DNA of 64,000 bases from Kaistella sp. SH40-3 (GTDB lineage: Bacteria; Bacteroidota; Bacteroidia; Flavobacteriales; Weeksellaceae). Below the pieces are notes generated by a model, which was not told the origin of the DNA, searched no databases, and saw only the letters and a program-made list of their open reading frames with translations. This document shows positions 34,348 to 43,928 of the stretch, piece after piece. A program made the position numbers and the translations under genes. Location: positions 744,001 to 808,000 of the forward strand of contig NZ_JAQYUS010000001.1 in assembly GCF_030686865.1 (NCBI RefSeq), given 5' to 3'. The stretch's first letter is position 1. Each line of letters begins with the position of its first letter.

Positions 34348-37218
34348 ATGAATGTTAAATTAAGAGTTTTGACTGCGGGTGTTCTGTTTTTTACAGGCCA
34401 AGCGGTAATGGCGCAAAAAGATACGCTAAAAACACAAAATATTGATGAGGTAGTACTTGTTGGTTATGGTGTGCAAAAAAAGACAGATGTTACAGGTGCA
34501 ATTGCAACGGTGAAAAGTAGCGTTTTGCAAGAGCAACCAGTTTCTTCTGTGGAACTAGCTTTACAAGGTAAGGCTTCGGGTGTTCAGGTAGCAAGTACCG
34601 GAGGTAGATCTGGTAACAGTACAAAAATTAGTATTAGAGGAAATGGATCATTAAGTGCTTCCAACAGTCCTTTATATATTATTGATGGAGTTCCTCAGGA
34701 AAGTTTGGGTAATTTATCTTCAGAAGATATTGTAAGCATGCAAATTTTGAAAGATGCTGCTTCCAGTGCAATTTATGGATCACGTGCTTCTAACGGAGTT
34801 GTTCTTGTAGAGACTAAATCTGGTAAATACAATAGCAAGCCCACTGTAACTTTCAACAGTTCTTATGGTATTCAGGAAATTATTAAAAGACCTGACTTAT
34901 TAAATGGTGACCAGTACAAACAGGTACATGATGCTGCAAGGCAGAACTACATGAATGATATCGCAAAAGGTGTACTTACTGCTCCTGCTGCGGGAACTCC
35001 TGGAGATCAAGCGATCAAAAATCCTATGGTTGGTAACGGAATAAATACCAACTGGATGGATTACGTTCTTAGAACTGGAGCGGTTACAAATAACCAAATC
35101 GGTTTTACAGCTGGTAATGAAAATTCTAAAGTTTATTTATCACTTGCACATGTTACGCAGGAAGGTATCATCAACAAAGATGAATTTCAAGTATCAAGAG
35201 TGAGGTTGAATATAGAACAAAAAATGTCTGATAAATTTAAAATCGGCATCAATTCTTACTATTCTCAGTCTAACTCCGTTCCTATTGCAGATGATAATAA
35301 TACTTACCAACCTTACAGCAACGCAATAAAAGCGGCTCCTAATAAGGTAGCTTACGCTGCAGACGGTTCCGTAAACAGAGCGATGAGCAGTAATAATCCT
35401 TTACACTCATTTGAAAGAGAGGAAACGGATAAGTGGCAAAGAATTGGTGCAAACTTTTTTGCAATTTATAACCCCATTAAGGACATTACACTAAAGACCT
35501 CTATCAGTGGAAATTTAGGGTTGAATAGATTTAACCAATTTGATGCACCGAATACAAGAAGAGGAGAACTTAATGGTAAGCCTTATGGCTATGGTTATTA
35601 TTCTACTAAAAATAATAGAGATTATTTAATTGAAAACACAGCAACATATGATAAAAAATTTGCTGATGGAAAATTAAGTGTTAATATTATTGCAGGACAA
35701 TCATTTCAGAACTGGCAATACGAAGATTCATTTGTAAAAGGAGAAAATTTCCCGTCAAATGATTTGAAGTGGTTAGTATCTGCGGCTACAATTAATGATG
35801 GTAGATCTTACATGAACGAAATGTCATTGGCGTCGTTCTTCGGTAGAGCGCAATTCAGTTGGGATAACAAATATAACTTAATGTTATCTACAAGATATGA
35901 CGGTTCTTCGAAATTTACCGAAGATAACAGATGGGGGAATTTCCCTGCTGCTTCAATCGGCTGGACTGCGTCGAACGAATCATTCTTCAATGTACCTGTG
36001 ATTAACGAACTTAAGTTTAGAGCATCTTATGGATTTACGGGTAACCAAACTGGTATTCCTTTCTCTGCAGGGTTGAACTTAATTAGCGCAGGCCAAAACC
36101 ATAACCAAAATCCAGGTTTAGCGGTTACTGATCTTTTTGATCCTACAAGAAAATGGGAAAAAGGAGAATCTATGGATGTTGGAATGGATTTATCAATGTT
36201 TAACAAAAGAGTTAATTTAACAGTTGACCTTTATGATAAAACAACGAATGATTTATTATATAGACTTCCTGTAAATCAAGAAACAGGTTTCCTTAATATG
36301 TTGACCAACATTGGTTCAATTAACAATAAAGGAATTGAGGTATCATTAGATACCAAAATTATCAAAAGCGATAAACTTAACTGGGATTTCGGAGCTAACT
36401 TTTCATATAATAAAAATGTTGTAGAAACAATTGGAACTAAAACAGGACAATTTACCACTGGGTTCGCTTCAATTGTTAAGGAAGGCGAATCTTTAGGCTC
36501 ATTCTATCTTATTGAAGCATTAGGAGTTGCAAAAGAGCGATATGAATACAAAGATAAAAACGGTAAAGTAACGAAAGTTGTACAAGCTGGTGATATGATC
36601 TATAATGACATCAATGGTGATGGTAAGATCGATAGCAATGACAAAAAAGTTTTCGGAGGTGGGATTGCACCAATGTATGGTGGTCTTAGCACAAGAATTT
36701 CTTACGGTATGGTAGATTTGTCTGCTAACGCACAATATTCTATCGGTAAAAAGATCTATGCAATGTATAAAGAAAAGCAAGTAGGAGGTGCTGCTATTGG
36801 TGCTCCGTCCTTTTCAGAAAATATGATTGGAGAGCAAATGAATTATTGGACACCAGATAACATGAATACCAATGTGCCAAGACCTCATCATGCAAGTGCA
36901 ATTTCTGCTTGGAATAACGAAAGATCATCAAGATTTTTAGAAGACGCAGATTATTTGAGAATTACTGATATTACCCTGGGAGTAAACTTTTCTAAAGAAC
37001 AATTAGGTTTTATTAAGTCAATGAGAGTGTATGCACAAGTTAGAAATCCATTTACTTTTACAAAATACTCGGGAGTTGACCCAGAAACGTATTATGTAGA
37101 TCAAACTATAAATCCTAACCAATCAACTGCAGATACCACTAAGATTTCATCTGGAGTAGATTCTAACGGTATTCCAAATGTGAAGGTGTACAGTTTAGGA
37201 ATGAATATTAACTTCTAA
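34348..37218 (+). CDS. SusC/RagA-family TonB-linked outer-membrane transporter (pair 1)
   Basis: This 956-residue protein is an outer-membrane barrel that imports glycans, peptides or other large nutrients using TonB energy. A signal peptide with cleavage after VMA (about residue 22) is followed directly by the TonB-box region NIDEVVLVGYG. The plug domain comes next (SVELALQGKASGVQV, SPLYIIDGVP, ILKDAASSAIYGSRASNGVVLVETK). It lacks the N-terminal carboxypeptidase-like domain present in many SusC proteins. It ends in the barrel signature ...VYSLGMNINF. The partner SusD is 10 bases downstream. The substrate is unknown; no glycoside hydrolase or regulator lies nearby. Confidence 0.94.
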   Translation: MNVKLRVLTAGVLFFTGQAVMAQKDTLKTQNIDEVVLVGYGVQKKTDVTGAIATVKSSVLQEQPVSSVELALQGKASGVQVASTGGRSGNSTKISIRGNGSLSASNSPLYIIDGVPQESLGNLSSEDIVSMQILKDAASSAIYGSRASNGVVLVETKSGKYNSKPTVTFNSSYGIQEIIKRPDLLNGDQYKQVHDAARQNYMNDIAKGVLTAPAAGTPGDQAIKNPMVGNGINTNWMDYVLRTGAVTNNQIGFTAGNENSKVYLSLAHVTQEGIINKDEFQVSRVRLNIEQKMSDKFKIGINSYYSQSNSVPIADDNNTYQPYSNAIKAAPNKVAYAADGSVNRAMSSNNPLHSFEREETDKWQRIGANFFAIYNPIKDITLKTSISGNLGLNRFNQFDAPNTRRGELNGKPYGYGYYSTKNNRDYLIENTATYDKKFADGKLSVNIIAGQSFQNWQYEDSFVKGENFPSNDLKWLVSAATINDGRSYMNEMSLASFFGRAQFSWDNKYNLMLSTRYDGSSKFTEDNRWGNFPAASIGWTASNESFFNVPVINELKFRASYGFTGNQTGIPFSAGLNLISAGQNHNQNPGLAVTDLFDPTRKWEKGESMDVGMDLSMFNKRVNLTVDLYDKTTNDLLYRLPVNQETGFLNMLTNIGSINNKGIEVSLDTKIIKSDKLNWDFGANFSYNKNVVETIGTKTGQFTTGFASIVKEGESLGSFYLIEALGVAKERYEYKDKNGKVTKVVQAGDMIYNDINGDGKIDSNDKKVFGGGIAPMYGGLSTRISYGMVDLSANAQYSIGKKIYAMYKEKQVGGAAIGAPSFSENMIGEQMNYWTPDNMNTNVPRPHHASAISAWNNERSSRFLEDADYLRITDITLGVNFSKEQLGFIKSMRVYAQVRNPFTFTKYSGVDPETYYVDQTINPNQSTADTTKISSGVDSNGIPNVKVYSLGMNINF

Positions 37219-37228
37219 TTAAAATAAA

Positions 37229-38416
37229 ATGAAAAAAATTAGTATATTATTGCTTGCAATAGGTTTATTTACTACCTCTTGCAACAGAGCATTAGATGCG
37301 GAGTCGGTAGCGTCTTTGGACGCTAATACGACACTTTCAACAAGTGATGTAGATAAGTTGTTGACAGGTGCCTATAACAAAGTTATGAAGCCAAGTAACT
37401 ACCCTTATTTTAATATTATGGCTTCTGAAGTAATGGGTGATAACTATAAACCTGTAAAATTTCAGTTTGTTCAGCTTCAGTATTTATCTGAGCACGTAGT
37501 TCCACCCGGAGACATCTTATTATCTTATTATTATAAAGATTTCTATACTGCTATTGCAAGAGCCAATACCATCATCAAAGTACCATCTGCCTCTGCATCC
37601 CAAATTGGGAAGGCGAAGTTTGTAAGAGCTCTTACTTATCTTAGGCTTTATGATTTGTACGAAGGAGTACCATTAGTAGATGAAAAAACGGTACCAGGTC
37701 CTATTGCTGCAAATACCGGCGCGCAAGTTCTTGATTTCATCATCGCTGATTTAAAAGCTGCGAAAATGAGTATCGAGCCTTTCGCTACCGCAAATGCTAA
37801 TGTAGTACAGTTAACTCCAACAAAAGAAGCCGCACAAGCTCTTTTGGCCAGAGTTTTAAGAATGAAAGGAGATATCGCTGGAGCAGGTGCCGAAGCTGAA
37901 GAACTAATCAAAGGTGGGAAATTTAAAATTGCTGCCAATCCAAAAGCTAATTCTTCAGAAGTTATTTTGAAATTTGCTGGTAATAAAGCTGAAGAAAACG
38001 GAAGTTGGGGCTGGATTATGAGTTATGATGCAAAAACATGGAACTGTTTTGCTGCAGCTGATAGTTTGTTAGCATTATTAACACCAACTGACACTAGAAA
38101 CGTTTTGTTTGATATTGCAGAAGCTCCAACAACAGGTGGTTTTGTGTTTTCTAATAAATACAGTCCTAATGATGATTCCGATTTATTGATCTCTAGAATT
38201 CCTGAAATGTATTTAATTTCTGCAGAAGCAGGAAATACAGGGAGATTAGCAGAATTGCAAAGTTTCCGTAAATCTAGCTTGTCTTTAGACGATGAAAGAA
38301 GACTTGAGTTGTCTTTCGAATGGGTAAGATGGTCAGATTTAAAACTTAAAGGAGAAAAGTATAAATTGCCTTTCCCACAAGGAGCAGTTGACGCTAATGA
38401 TCTTTTGCACAACTAA
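37229..38416 (+). CDS. SusD/RagB-family surface lipoprotein (pair 1)
   Basis: This 395-residue protein is the lid and substrate-binding partner of the SusC encoded just upstream. It has a lipoprotein signal with Cys18 (LFTTSCNRA), TPR-like helices (IGKAKFVRALTYLRLYDLY is the conserved SusD motif; KEAAQALLARVLRMKGD follows) and the C-terminal motif ISRIPEMYLISAEA. It is short for the family, which is usually near 500, so part of the ligand-binding region between the helices is reduced. A terminator follows at 38451-38488. Confidence 0.92.
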   Translation: MKKISILLLAIGLFTTSCNRALDAESVASLDANTTLSTSDVDKLLTGAYNKVMKPSNYPYFNIMASEVMGDNYKPVKFQFVQLQYLSEHVVPPGDILLSYYYKDFYTAIARANTIIKVPSASASQIGKAKFVRALTYLRLYDLYEGVPLVDEKTVPGPIAANTGAQVLDFIIADLKAAKMSIEPFATANANVVQLTPTKEAAQALLARVLRMKGDIAGAGAEAEELIKGGKFKIAANPKANSSEVILKFAGNKAEENGSWGWIMSYDAKTWNCFAAADSLLALLTPTDTRNVLFDIAEAPTTGGFVFSNKYSPNDDSDLLISRIPEMYLISAEAGNTGRLAELQSFRKSSLSLDDERRLELSFEWVRWSDLKLKGEKYKLPFPQGAVDANDLLHN

Positions 38417-38450
38417 AATATAATTGACTTCACCGTCGGTTATGAATATT

Positions 38451-38488
38451 AATCAGAATAGAATTTTTTCTATTCTGATTTTTTTTTG
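38451..38488 (+). terminator. Rho-independent terminator after the first susCD pair
   Basis: AATCAGAATAGAA (38451-38463) pairs with TTCTATTCTGATT (38468-38480) and is followed by a run of T. Confidence 0.85.
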
Positions 38489-38574
38489 AAATTAAATAGA
38501 TAAATAAAGCCAAGTTATAATCTTGTCCCAAAAACCGGCGCATTTAAAATTTAGTTTTTAACTGTGGGAAGAAT

Positions 38575-38946
38575 ATGAAAAACAGTAAATTTTCGGAAGA
38601 TTTCATTATCAGAATTGTATATAAATATAACCTGGCAAAGATGGTGATTACGATTTGCCCGAATCACGAAATAAGTCAGCCCACTTTTACAATAGGAAGA
38701 GTAATAGATCTACAGTATCTTTTGAAAATGAGGGAGTTGCAGAAGCAACTTTCACAATGTAAAAATTGTAGGCGCGCAAACTTTGTAAATCATAAGGTGA
38801 TTAAAACTTCAGATGGTAGATTCGCGCAGAGTGGCTTCTGCTTGCAGACTCCAACGAATCCTGGGTTTTGGATGATGCAAAATGACAGAAGTGTGCAAAC
38901 TTGGCTTCATTCAGCGTTGGAAACCTACCTCAAACTTTTTGATTAA
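38575..38946 (+). CDS. Small hypothetical protein between the two susCD operons
   Basis: This 123-residue open frame starts at ATG 38575. It has no recognisable signal peptide, two Cys in a CKNC motif (near residue 63), a Trp-rich C-terminal part (NPGFWMMQND, VQTWLHSALETYLKLFD) and mixed charge. I do not recognise a family. It lies after a terminator and before the second susC promoter, with no good TAnnTTTG promoter upstream. It could be a genuine orphan gene or a chance frame. Confidence 0.4.
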   Translation: MKNSKFSEDFIIRIVYKYNLAKMVITICPNHEISQPTFTIGRVIDLQYLLKMRELQKQLSQCKNCRRANFVNHKVIKTSDGRFAQSGFCLQTPTNPGFWMMQNDRSVQTWLHSALETYLKLFD

Positions 38947-39224
38947 CAGGTTTACCAGGATATTTATGACAGAATTCTTTAGGTTTTTTCCTTTTTAAAA
39001 ACATCAAAAAAATACAAAACATAATAGTGTTTTTACAAAATGAGTGGAAGATTACAATACTCTACAATCCCCTCAATATTTAAAATGAATATATAAAGTT
39101 ATCACCATTCTTGGGTTTGGTGTGTTCTTAAAAAGTCTTAAATTGCCATTTTTAGAAAAATTTGATGTTTTTGTAGCAATTTCGATAAGGAATGAAAATA
39201 TTCATTGTCAATTTTGAAATAAAA

Positions 39225-39256
39225 TTTGCATTTGTTAAAAAATATTAACATATTTG
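39225..39256 (+). promoter_or_regulatory. Promoter of the second susCD operon
   Basis: TTTG at 39225-39228, a 20-base spacer, then CATATTTG at 39249-39256. The spacing, the mismatch and the following leader (a TTAA-rich stretch ending gtgttaatatg) match the first susC promoter closely. Confidence 0.65.
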
Positions 39257-39284
39257 CCTCATTAAAATATTAAAGTGTGTTAAT

Positions 39285-42257
39285 ATGAATGTAAAATTAC
39301 GAGTGTTAACTGTTGGTGTGCTGTTCTTCGCTGGACATACGCTAATGGCTCAAAAAGCAAAAAAAGATACTACTACTAAAGTAAAGGAAATTGAAGAGGT
39401 AGTTCTTGTTGGAGGTGTAAAGTTGGACCCAGCGCAAAAAGTAGGTTCCTACAGCGTGGTTGGGAAAACCAATTTTGAATCAACTCCTTTCTCTACAGTC
39501 GATGAAGTACTGAATGGTAGAGTTGCAGGACTTAACTTCTCCTCAGCGAGTGGTGATCCAGGATCTTCTAATATGGTCATTGTAAGAGGGGTGAGTTCTC
39601 TAATCGGAACACCAAACCCGCTTTATGTTATTGATGGTATTGTGATTGGTAAAGGTGCAGATAATGCGCAAATGATGGAGTCGTGGAATCCATTAGCGGT
39701 AATCGATCCCAACTCTATTGAATCAGTAACCGTCTTAAAAGATGCATCGTCAACTGCATTATACGGTTCCAGAGGTGCAAACGGTGTAATCCTCGTTAAA
39801 ACAAAAAAGGGAAAGTTTAATCAAAAGACAAGATTTGAATTCTCTACGGAAACTGGAGTTCAAGGGCGGGCCTATGACAAACTCGAACTGATGAATGGTG
39901 ACGAGTACATCAAATATGGTGGAATCTTGATGTGGAATAGCCAAAATGAATTGGGGAAAACTTTTAACGGTTTAGCAGATGCTACCCAATATTATTTAAA
40001 CACCTATATTCCGGATAATGAGAGTATTAAATATACCCGTCAATATACCGACTGGACTAAAGTTGTTAACAGATCTTCATCAATAGTGAATACGTATAAC
40101 TTCGGAACCTCTGGAGGCGGTGAAAATACTTCCTATAGAATTGGTGGCTCGTATTACCAAAATGAACCTTTGGTTAAATCTTCAAAATTTGACCGATTAA
40201 GTGTAAATGCTGCGGTAGATCACAAAGCGTCTGACAAATTGAAGTTTGGTTTAAATTCCAACTTCTCGAATGTTAAGAGAAATACCTATATGGGTGGTAG
40301 AGCTTCTGCAAACCCCGTTACCAATTCTATTATGCTGTCGCCATTGCGTTCTGTGTATAATCCCGATGGAACCTTCAATCAGGAGGGGTGGGGTGAAAAT
40401 TCTGATATGACGACAGGATTTAACCCTGCTTCTATCTTGGCAAATGCCAACCAGACTTCTACCATTAATACATTTTTAGCGTCAGTTAATATGGATTATG
40501 AGTTCATGAAAAATGTAACCTTCAGTTCATTATTTGGTACCCAATACCAAACGATGAGAGAGTTGCAAGCCATTGGTAAAGGACACCCAATCTATACCGA
40601 CCAACTTGAAGCAGATGATTATGGAATGCTACAAGACGCAAGAACCAATCTTTGGGACTGGAACTGGTCGAATAGTGTTGCTTATAGAAATGTATTTGCA
40701 GACAGACATAATGTAGAAATTCTTGGAGGTATGGAATATCAAAACCATAAATATAATAATCTTACGAACTATTCCTATTATATGACTGATATCAGACCTT
40801 ATTTCCAGTTTGCGAAAGAAGGAACGATTCTTAGTTATGGCGATGATTTTGTGTGGACACAAATTGGTTATTTCGGAAGATTAAATTATACCCTTGATAA
40901 TAAATATACCCTTTCCGGACAACTTAGAAGAGATGGTAACTCAACTTTAGGTACAGAAAAATTCGGTAATTTCTGGTCCGTTGGTGGATCTTGGAATATT
41001 AAGAATGAAACTTTTGCTCCAAGTTTATTCTCCACCCTACTTTTAAGATCCAGTTATGGGATCTTAGGAAACATTCCTTATGCAGATCAGTGGGGTTTAC
41101 AATATAATGCTTATGCATTAGTAGGTTATAACGCCAATACTGGTGGTTGGGGAGGAAATGGTGGTTATGGTGGCATTACCAATCCAGGGAATCCAGCATT
41201 AACTTGGGAAGAAGCGAAACATTTAGACATCGGTGCAGACATTGGCTTTTTTAATGATCGCCTGAAATTTACAACCGCATATTACCATAAAATTACGGAT
41301 AAAGCAATTGATGAAAGCTTCCCTGCTGTAGAATCTGGCGGACCGAAATCTTTTTATGACAATATTGGTACCATTGATAATAAAGGTTTTGAGTTAACCA
41401 TTGATGCGACACCCATCCAAACTGATAACTTCAGATGGACCGTAAATGCAAATGGAGCATACTCTAAAACGATACTTACGAAGTACAACCTGGATTTGAA
41501 AACCTTTGGTGAAGATACCGATGATGAAAATAATGCATTTGCAGCCTTAGCACCAGGTCATATTTTTGGAGAATATTATGCTGTGTTATGGGCAGGAATC
41601 GCACAGGCAGATGATGCTACAAAAGGGATCAAAGCGGGAGACGCATTGTTCTATACCAATGGCGATAAAACAGATGTTACGAATAAAAGAGAGGACGCAA
41701 GCCCAGCATGGATGGGGAAAAGTGCGTTCCCTGTTTATAACGTAGGGATTACCAATGAATTTAAATACAAAAACTTGTCGTTGAGCTTTATGCTTTCAGG
41801 GCAGTTTGATTTCTATGTTCAAAATGGAGTTCACTCTTATACTATACACGATGGAGCGTTCCCAGGACGTAATCAAATTAATGACGCATTGTATGACAGT
41901 TGGACGGATGCACCAGGAGCAGAAAATTTTGGGGCCTCAAATCCAAAAGCAATTATTGGGAATCCAAGTACTTCTAGATTAGAATCTTCCAGATTTATCA
42001 ATAAAGGAGATCATATCCGTTTGAAAGAAATGAGAATAGCTTATTCATTCGGTAACGCATTCAAAGAAACTACAGGTCTAAATAACTTAACCATCTATTT
42101 AAGAGGAACTAACCTTTTAACTTATGTATTTGACAAAGATTTAGACTATGATCCAGAATCCAATTCTAACGCTTGGTCTTGGTTAGGAAAAGGGAGATAT
42201 TGGTATGCTTCTCCGGTGTTGAAAACAATGTCTATGGGTGTTCAAATTGGTTTTTAA
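39285..42257 (+). CDS. SusC/RagA-family TonB-linked outer-membrane transporter (pair 2)
   Basis: This 990-residue protein has a signal peptide almost identical to pair 1 (MNVKLRVLTVGVLFFAG, cleavage after LMA). EIEEVVLVGGVKLD follows as the TonB-box region, then the plug motif TVDEVLNGRVAGLNFSSASG, NPLYVIDGIV, and VLKDASSTALYGSRGANGVILVKTK. The barrel ends MSMGVQIGF. Like pair 1 it has no N-terminal carboxypeptidase-like extension. The body differs clearly from pair 1, so the two likely import different substrates (inference). The susD partner begins 17 bases after its stop. Confidence 0.94.
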   Translation: MNVKLRVLTVGVLFFAGHTLMAQKAKKDTTTKVKEIEEVVLVGGVKLDPAQKVGSYSVVGKTNFESTPFSTVDEVLNGRVAGLNFSSASGDPGSSNMVIVRGVSSLIGTPNPLYVIDGIVIGKGADNAQMMESWNPLAVIDPNSIESVTVLKDASSTALYGSRGANGVILVKTKKGKFNQKTRFEFSTETGVQGRAYDKLELMNGDEYIKYGGILMWNSQNELGKTFNGLADATQYYLNTYIPDNESIKYTRQYTDWTKVVNRSSSIVNTYNFGTSGGGENTSYRIGGSYYQNEPLVKSSKFDRLSVNAAVDHKASDKLKFGLNSNFSNVKRNTYMGGRASANPVTNSIMLSPLRSVYNPDGTFNQEGWGENSDMTTGFNPASILANANQTSTINTFLASVNMDYEFMKNVTFSSLFGTQYQTMRELQAIGKGHPIYTDQLEADDYGMLQDARTNLWDWNWSNSVAYRNVFADRHNVEILGGMEYQNHKYNNLTNYSYYMTDIRPYFQFAKEGTILSYGDDFVWTQIGYFGRLNYTLDNKYTLSGQLRRDGNSTLGTEKFGNFWSVGGSWNIKNETFAPSLFSTLLLRSSYGILGNIPYADQWGLQYNAYALVGYNANTGGWGGNGGYGGITNPGNPALTWEEAKHLDIGADIGFFNDRLKFTTAYYHKITDKAIDESFPAVESGGPKSFYDNIGTIDNKGFELTIDATPIQTDNFRWTVNANGAYSKTILTKYNLDLKTFGEDTDDENNAFAALAPGHIFGEYYAVLWAGIAQADDATKGIKAGDALFYTNGDKTDVTNKREDASPAWMGKSAFPVYNVGITNEFKYKNLSLSFMLSGQFDFYVQNGVHSYTIHDGAFPGRNQINDALYDSWTDAPGAENFGASNPKAIIGNPSTSRLESSRFINKGDHIRLKEMRIAYSFGNAFKETTGLNNLTIYLRGTNLLTYVFDKDLDYDPESNSNAWSWLGKGRYWYASPVLKTMSMGVQIGF

Positions 42258-42274
42258 TTGATAAAAAAAATAAA

Positions 42275-43831
42275 ATGAAAAAATATTTTATATTAATATC
42301 GTCTTTATTGGTTCTGGCAAGTAGCAATTCTTGCAGTGAGAGAGAATTAGATTTGTATCCACCAAGTCAAGATGATATCCAGGAAATAAATACAGAAGAT
42401 AAACTTCAAAAATTTCTAAACGCAGGGTATCTTACTATGGGTTCAGTGCGTGGCTTGGGGACAGATGCCATGGCATTAGCCGATGTCTTATCAGATAATG
42501 TTTATGTAACAAGTGCAAAAGCGTATGTTTTAACTTCGAACATGAATTACAATGCGCTCAATAATAATACGGGTGGGGTTTATGGTACGATGTACGATGC
42601 AATTATGAATTGCAATATGGTGATTAATAATAAGCAGGTAGCAGATAATGCGAATGTATCCCGTATGAAAGGAGAAGCTAAAATTTTAAGAGCTTTTGCC
42701 TATTTTACTTTAGTTAATTATTTTTCACCTGCACCAACTTCTGGGATTAATCAGGAATACGGAGTTCCTTTGGTCTTATCAGATTATGACGCTTCTATTC
42801 AACCCGCAAGAGCAACTGTTACCGAAGTTTTCACTCAGATAATTAAAGACTTAAACGAAGGTTTACAAAATGCTGATGCTGCACCTTCAAGTAAAGTTTT
42901 AATGAGCAAGACTGCCGCAAAATTATTGCTCTCAAGAGTTTATCTTACAAGAAGAGCGCCTGGTGATGCACAGTTGGCATTACAGTATGCTTCTGACATT
43001 GTGAATAATCCTACAGATAAATTTGCGCCAATTGCAATGTCAAAATATGCGGACTATTTCGCAGGAACCCCAGAAATTAATTCTGAAAATCAACCGGAAA
43101 CTATTTGGGAACTCGATTTAAATTCAAGTTCAAATCTTGTTACTGAAATTGGAGCTAACTTAGCTTTACCCACACTTTATAACAGAGTAAGTGGAGATCG
43201 ACGTGCACTTTTGTTTACGAAAAATTTCTTCGACAGTTTCCCACATACCGATTTACCAACTTTACCAAATGGAACGCCACAAAGTTTGTCTCCAGATGTT
43301 AGAAGAGGAAATACCAAAACTACAGTAACCTCGGCTACAACTCTGCCAGGAGTTCCTACCGCTGTTCTACCGGCAGGTTTAATGTCTACATTAACACTAC
43401 CTGCAACAGATAATCCTGCAGGAGCGTGGACTAATAAATATCCGAGATTGACCAGTGATGGAAACTTCGTAAGAAACATTAAGATTCTAAGATTTGCAGA
43501 AGCACAATTGAACAGAATTGAAGCATTATTCCTTGTAGGACAAACCGCTACAGCTCTTGCCGAACTTAATGCCTTTGCCTTATCTAGAGGAGGTTCAACT
43601 TATACGGGGACCAATTTGTTAAATGATATTCTTACCGAAAGAGCGAAAGAGTTCTACGGTGAAGGTCAACGGTTTTTTGATATTAAACGTAATAATTTAC
43701 CACTTATTAAGAACTCTAATTGCGTAATGAACTGTAATGTTCCAGCAAACGATAAATTGTTTGTAATGCCAATTAGCCAAAGTGCTTTAAATTACAATGT
43801 GAACTTAAAACAATACCCAGGGTATAACTAA
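42275..43831 (+). CDS. SusD/RagB-family surface lipoprotein (pair 2)
   Basis: This 518-residue protein is the usual SusD length. I chose the ATG at 42275: it follows an A-rich ribosome-binding stretch (aaaaaaaataaa) and gives a lipoprotein signal MKKYFILISSLLVLASSNSC. A longer in-frame start would overlap susC. SusD hallmarks are visible: MKGEAKILRAFAYFTLVNYF, SKTAAKLLLSRVYLT, ILRFAEAQLNRIEAL, TERAKEFYGEGQRFFDIKRNN at the C-terminus. It anchors in the outer membrane and binds the substrate for the adjacent SusC. Confidence 0.93.
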   Translation: MKKYFILISSLLVLASSNSCSERELDLYPPSQDDIQEINTEDKLQKFLNAGYLTMGSVRGLGTDAMALADVLSDNVYVTSAKAYVLTSNMNYNALNNNTGGVYGTMYDAIMNCNMVINNKQVADNANVSRMKGEAKILRAFAYFTLVNYFSPAPTSGINQEYGVPLVLSDYDASIQPARATVTEVFTQIIKDLNEGLQNADAAPSSKVLMSKTAAKLLLSRVYLTRRAPGDAQLALQYASDIVNNPTDKFAPIAMSKYADYFAGTPEINSENQPETIWELDLNSSSNLVTEIGANLALPTLYNRVSGDRRALLFTKNFFDSFPHTDLPTLPNGTPQSLSPDVRRGNTKTTVTSATTLPGVPTAVLPAGLMSTLTLPATDNPAGAWTNKYPRLTSDGNFVRNIKILRFAEAQLNRIEALFLVGQTATALAELNAFALSRGGSTYTGTNLLNDILTERAKEFYGEGQRFFDIKRNNLPLIKNSNCVMNCNVPANDKLFVMPISQSALNYNVNLKQYPGYN

Positions 43832-43851
43832 AATTTCTTTAGGTAATAATC

Positions 43852-43887
43852 AAAGGGCTGTAATCATCAAAATTACAGCCCTTTTTT
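43852..43887 (+). terminator. Rho-independent terminator after the second susCD pair
   Basis: GGGCTGTAAT (43855-43864) pairs with ATTACAGCCC (43872-43881) around a 7-base loop. The stem is extended by AAA/TTT and ends in a T run. Confidence 0.9.
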
Positions 43888-43903
43888 ATTTCATCATATT
43901 TCT

Positions 43904-43911
43904 TACATTTG
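43904..43911 (+). promoter_or_regulatory. Putative -7 element of the porin gene
   Basis: TACATTTG fits TAnnTTTG and lies 17 bases before the porin ATG. The usual TTTG -33 box is not obvious; only T-rich sequence precedes it, which is the terminator tail of the previous operon. Confidence 0.45.
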
Positions 43912-43928
43912 TACACCAAACAAATAGA

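Noticed and set aside
37648-38412. Minus-strand ORFs opposite the first susD
   Set aside because: They are shadows of the susD codon pattern with no signals or homology.
42173-42274. Upstream extension of the second susD frame
   Set aside because: It overlaps susC in another frame and lacks a lipoprotein signal; the ATG at 42275 with an A-rich ribosome-binding stretch is better.
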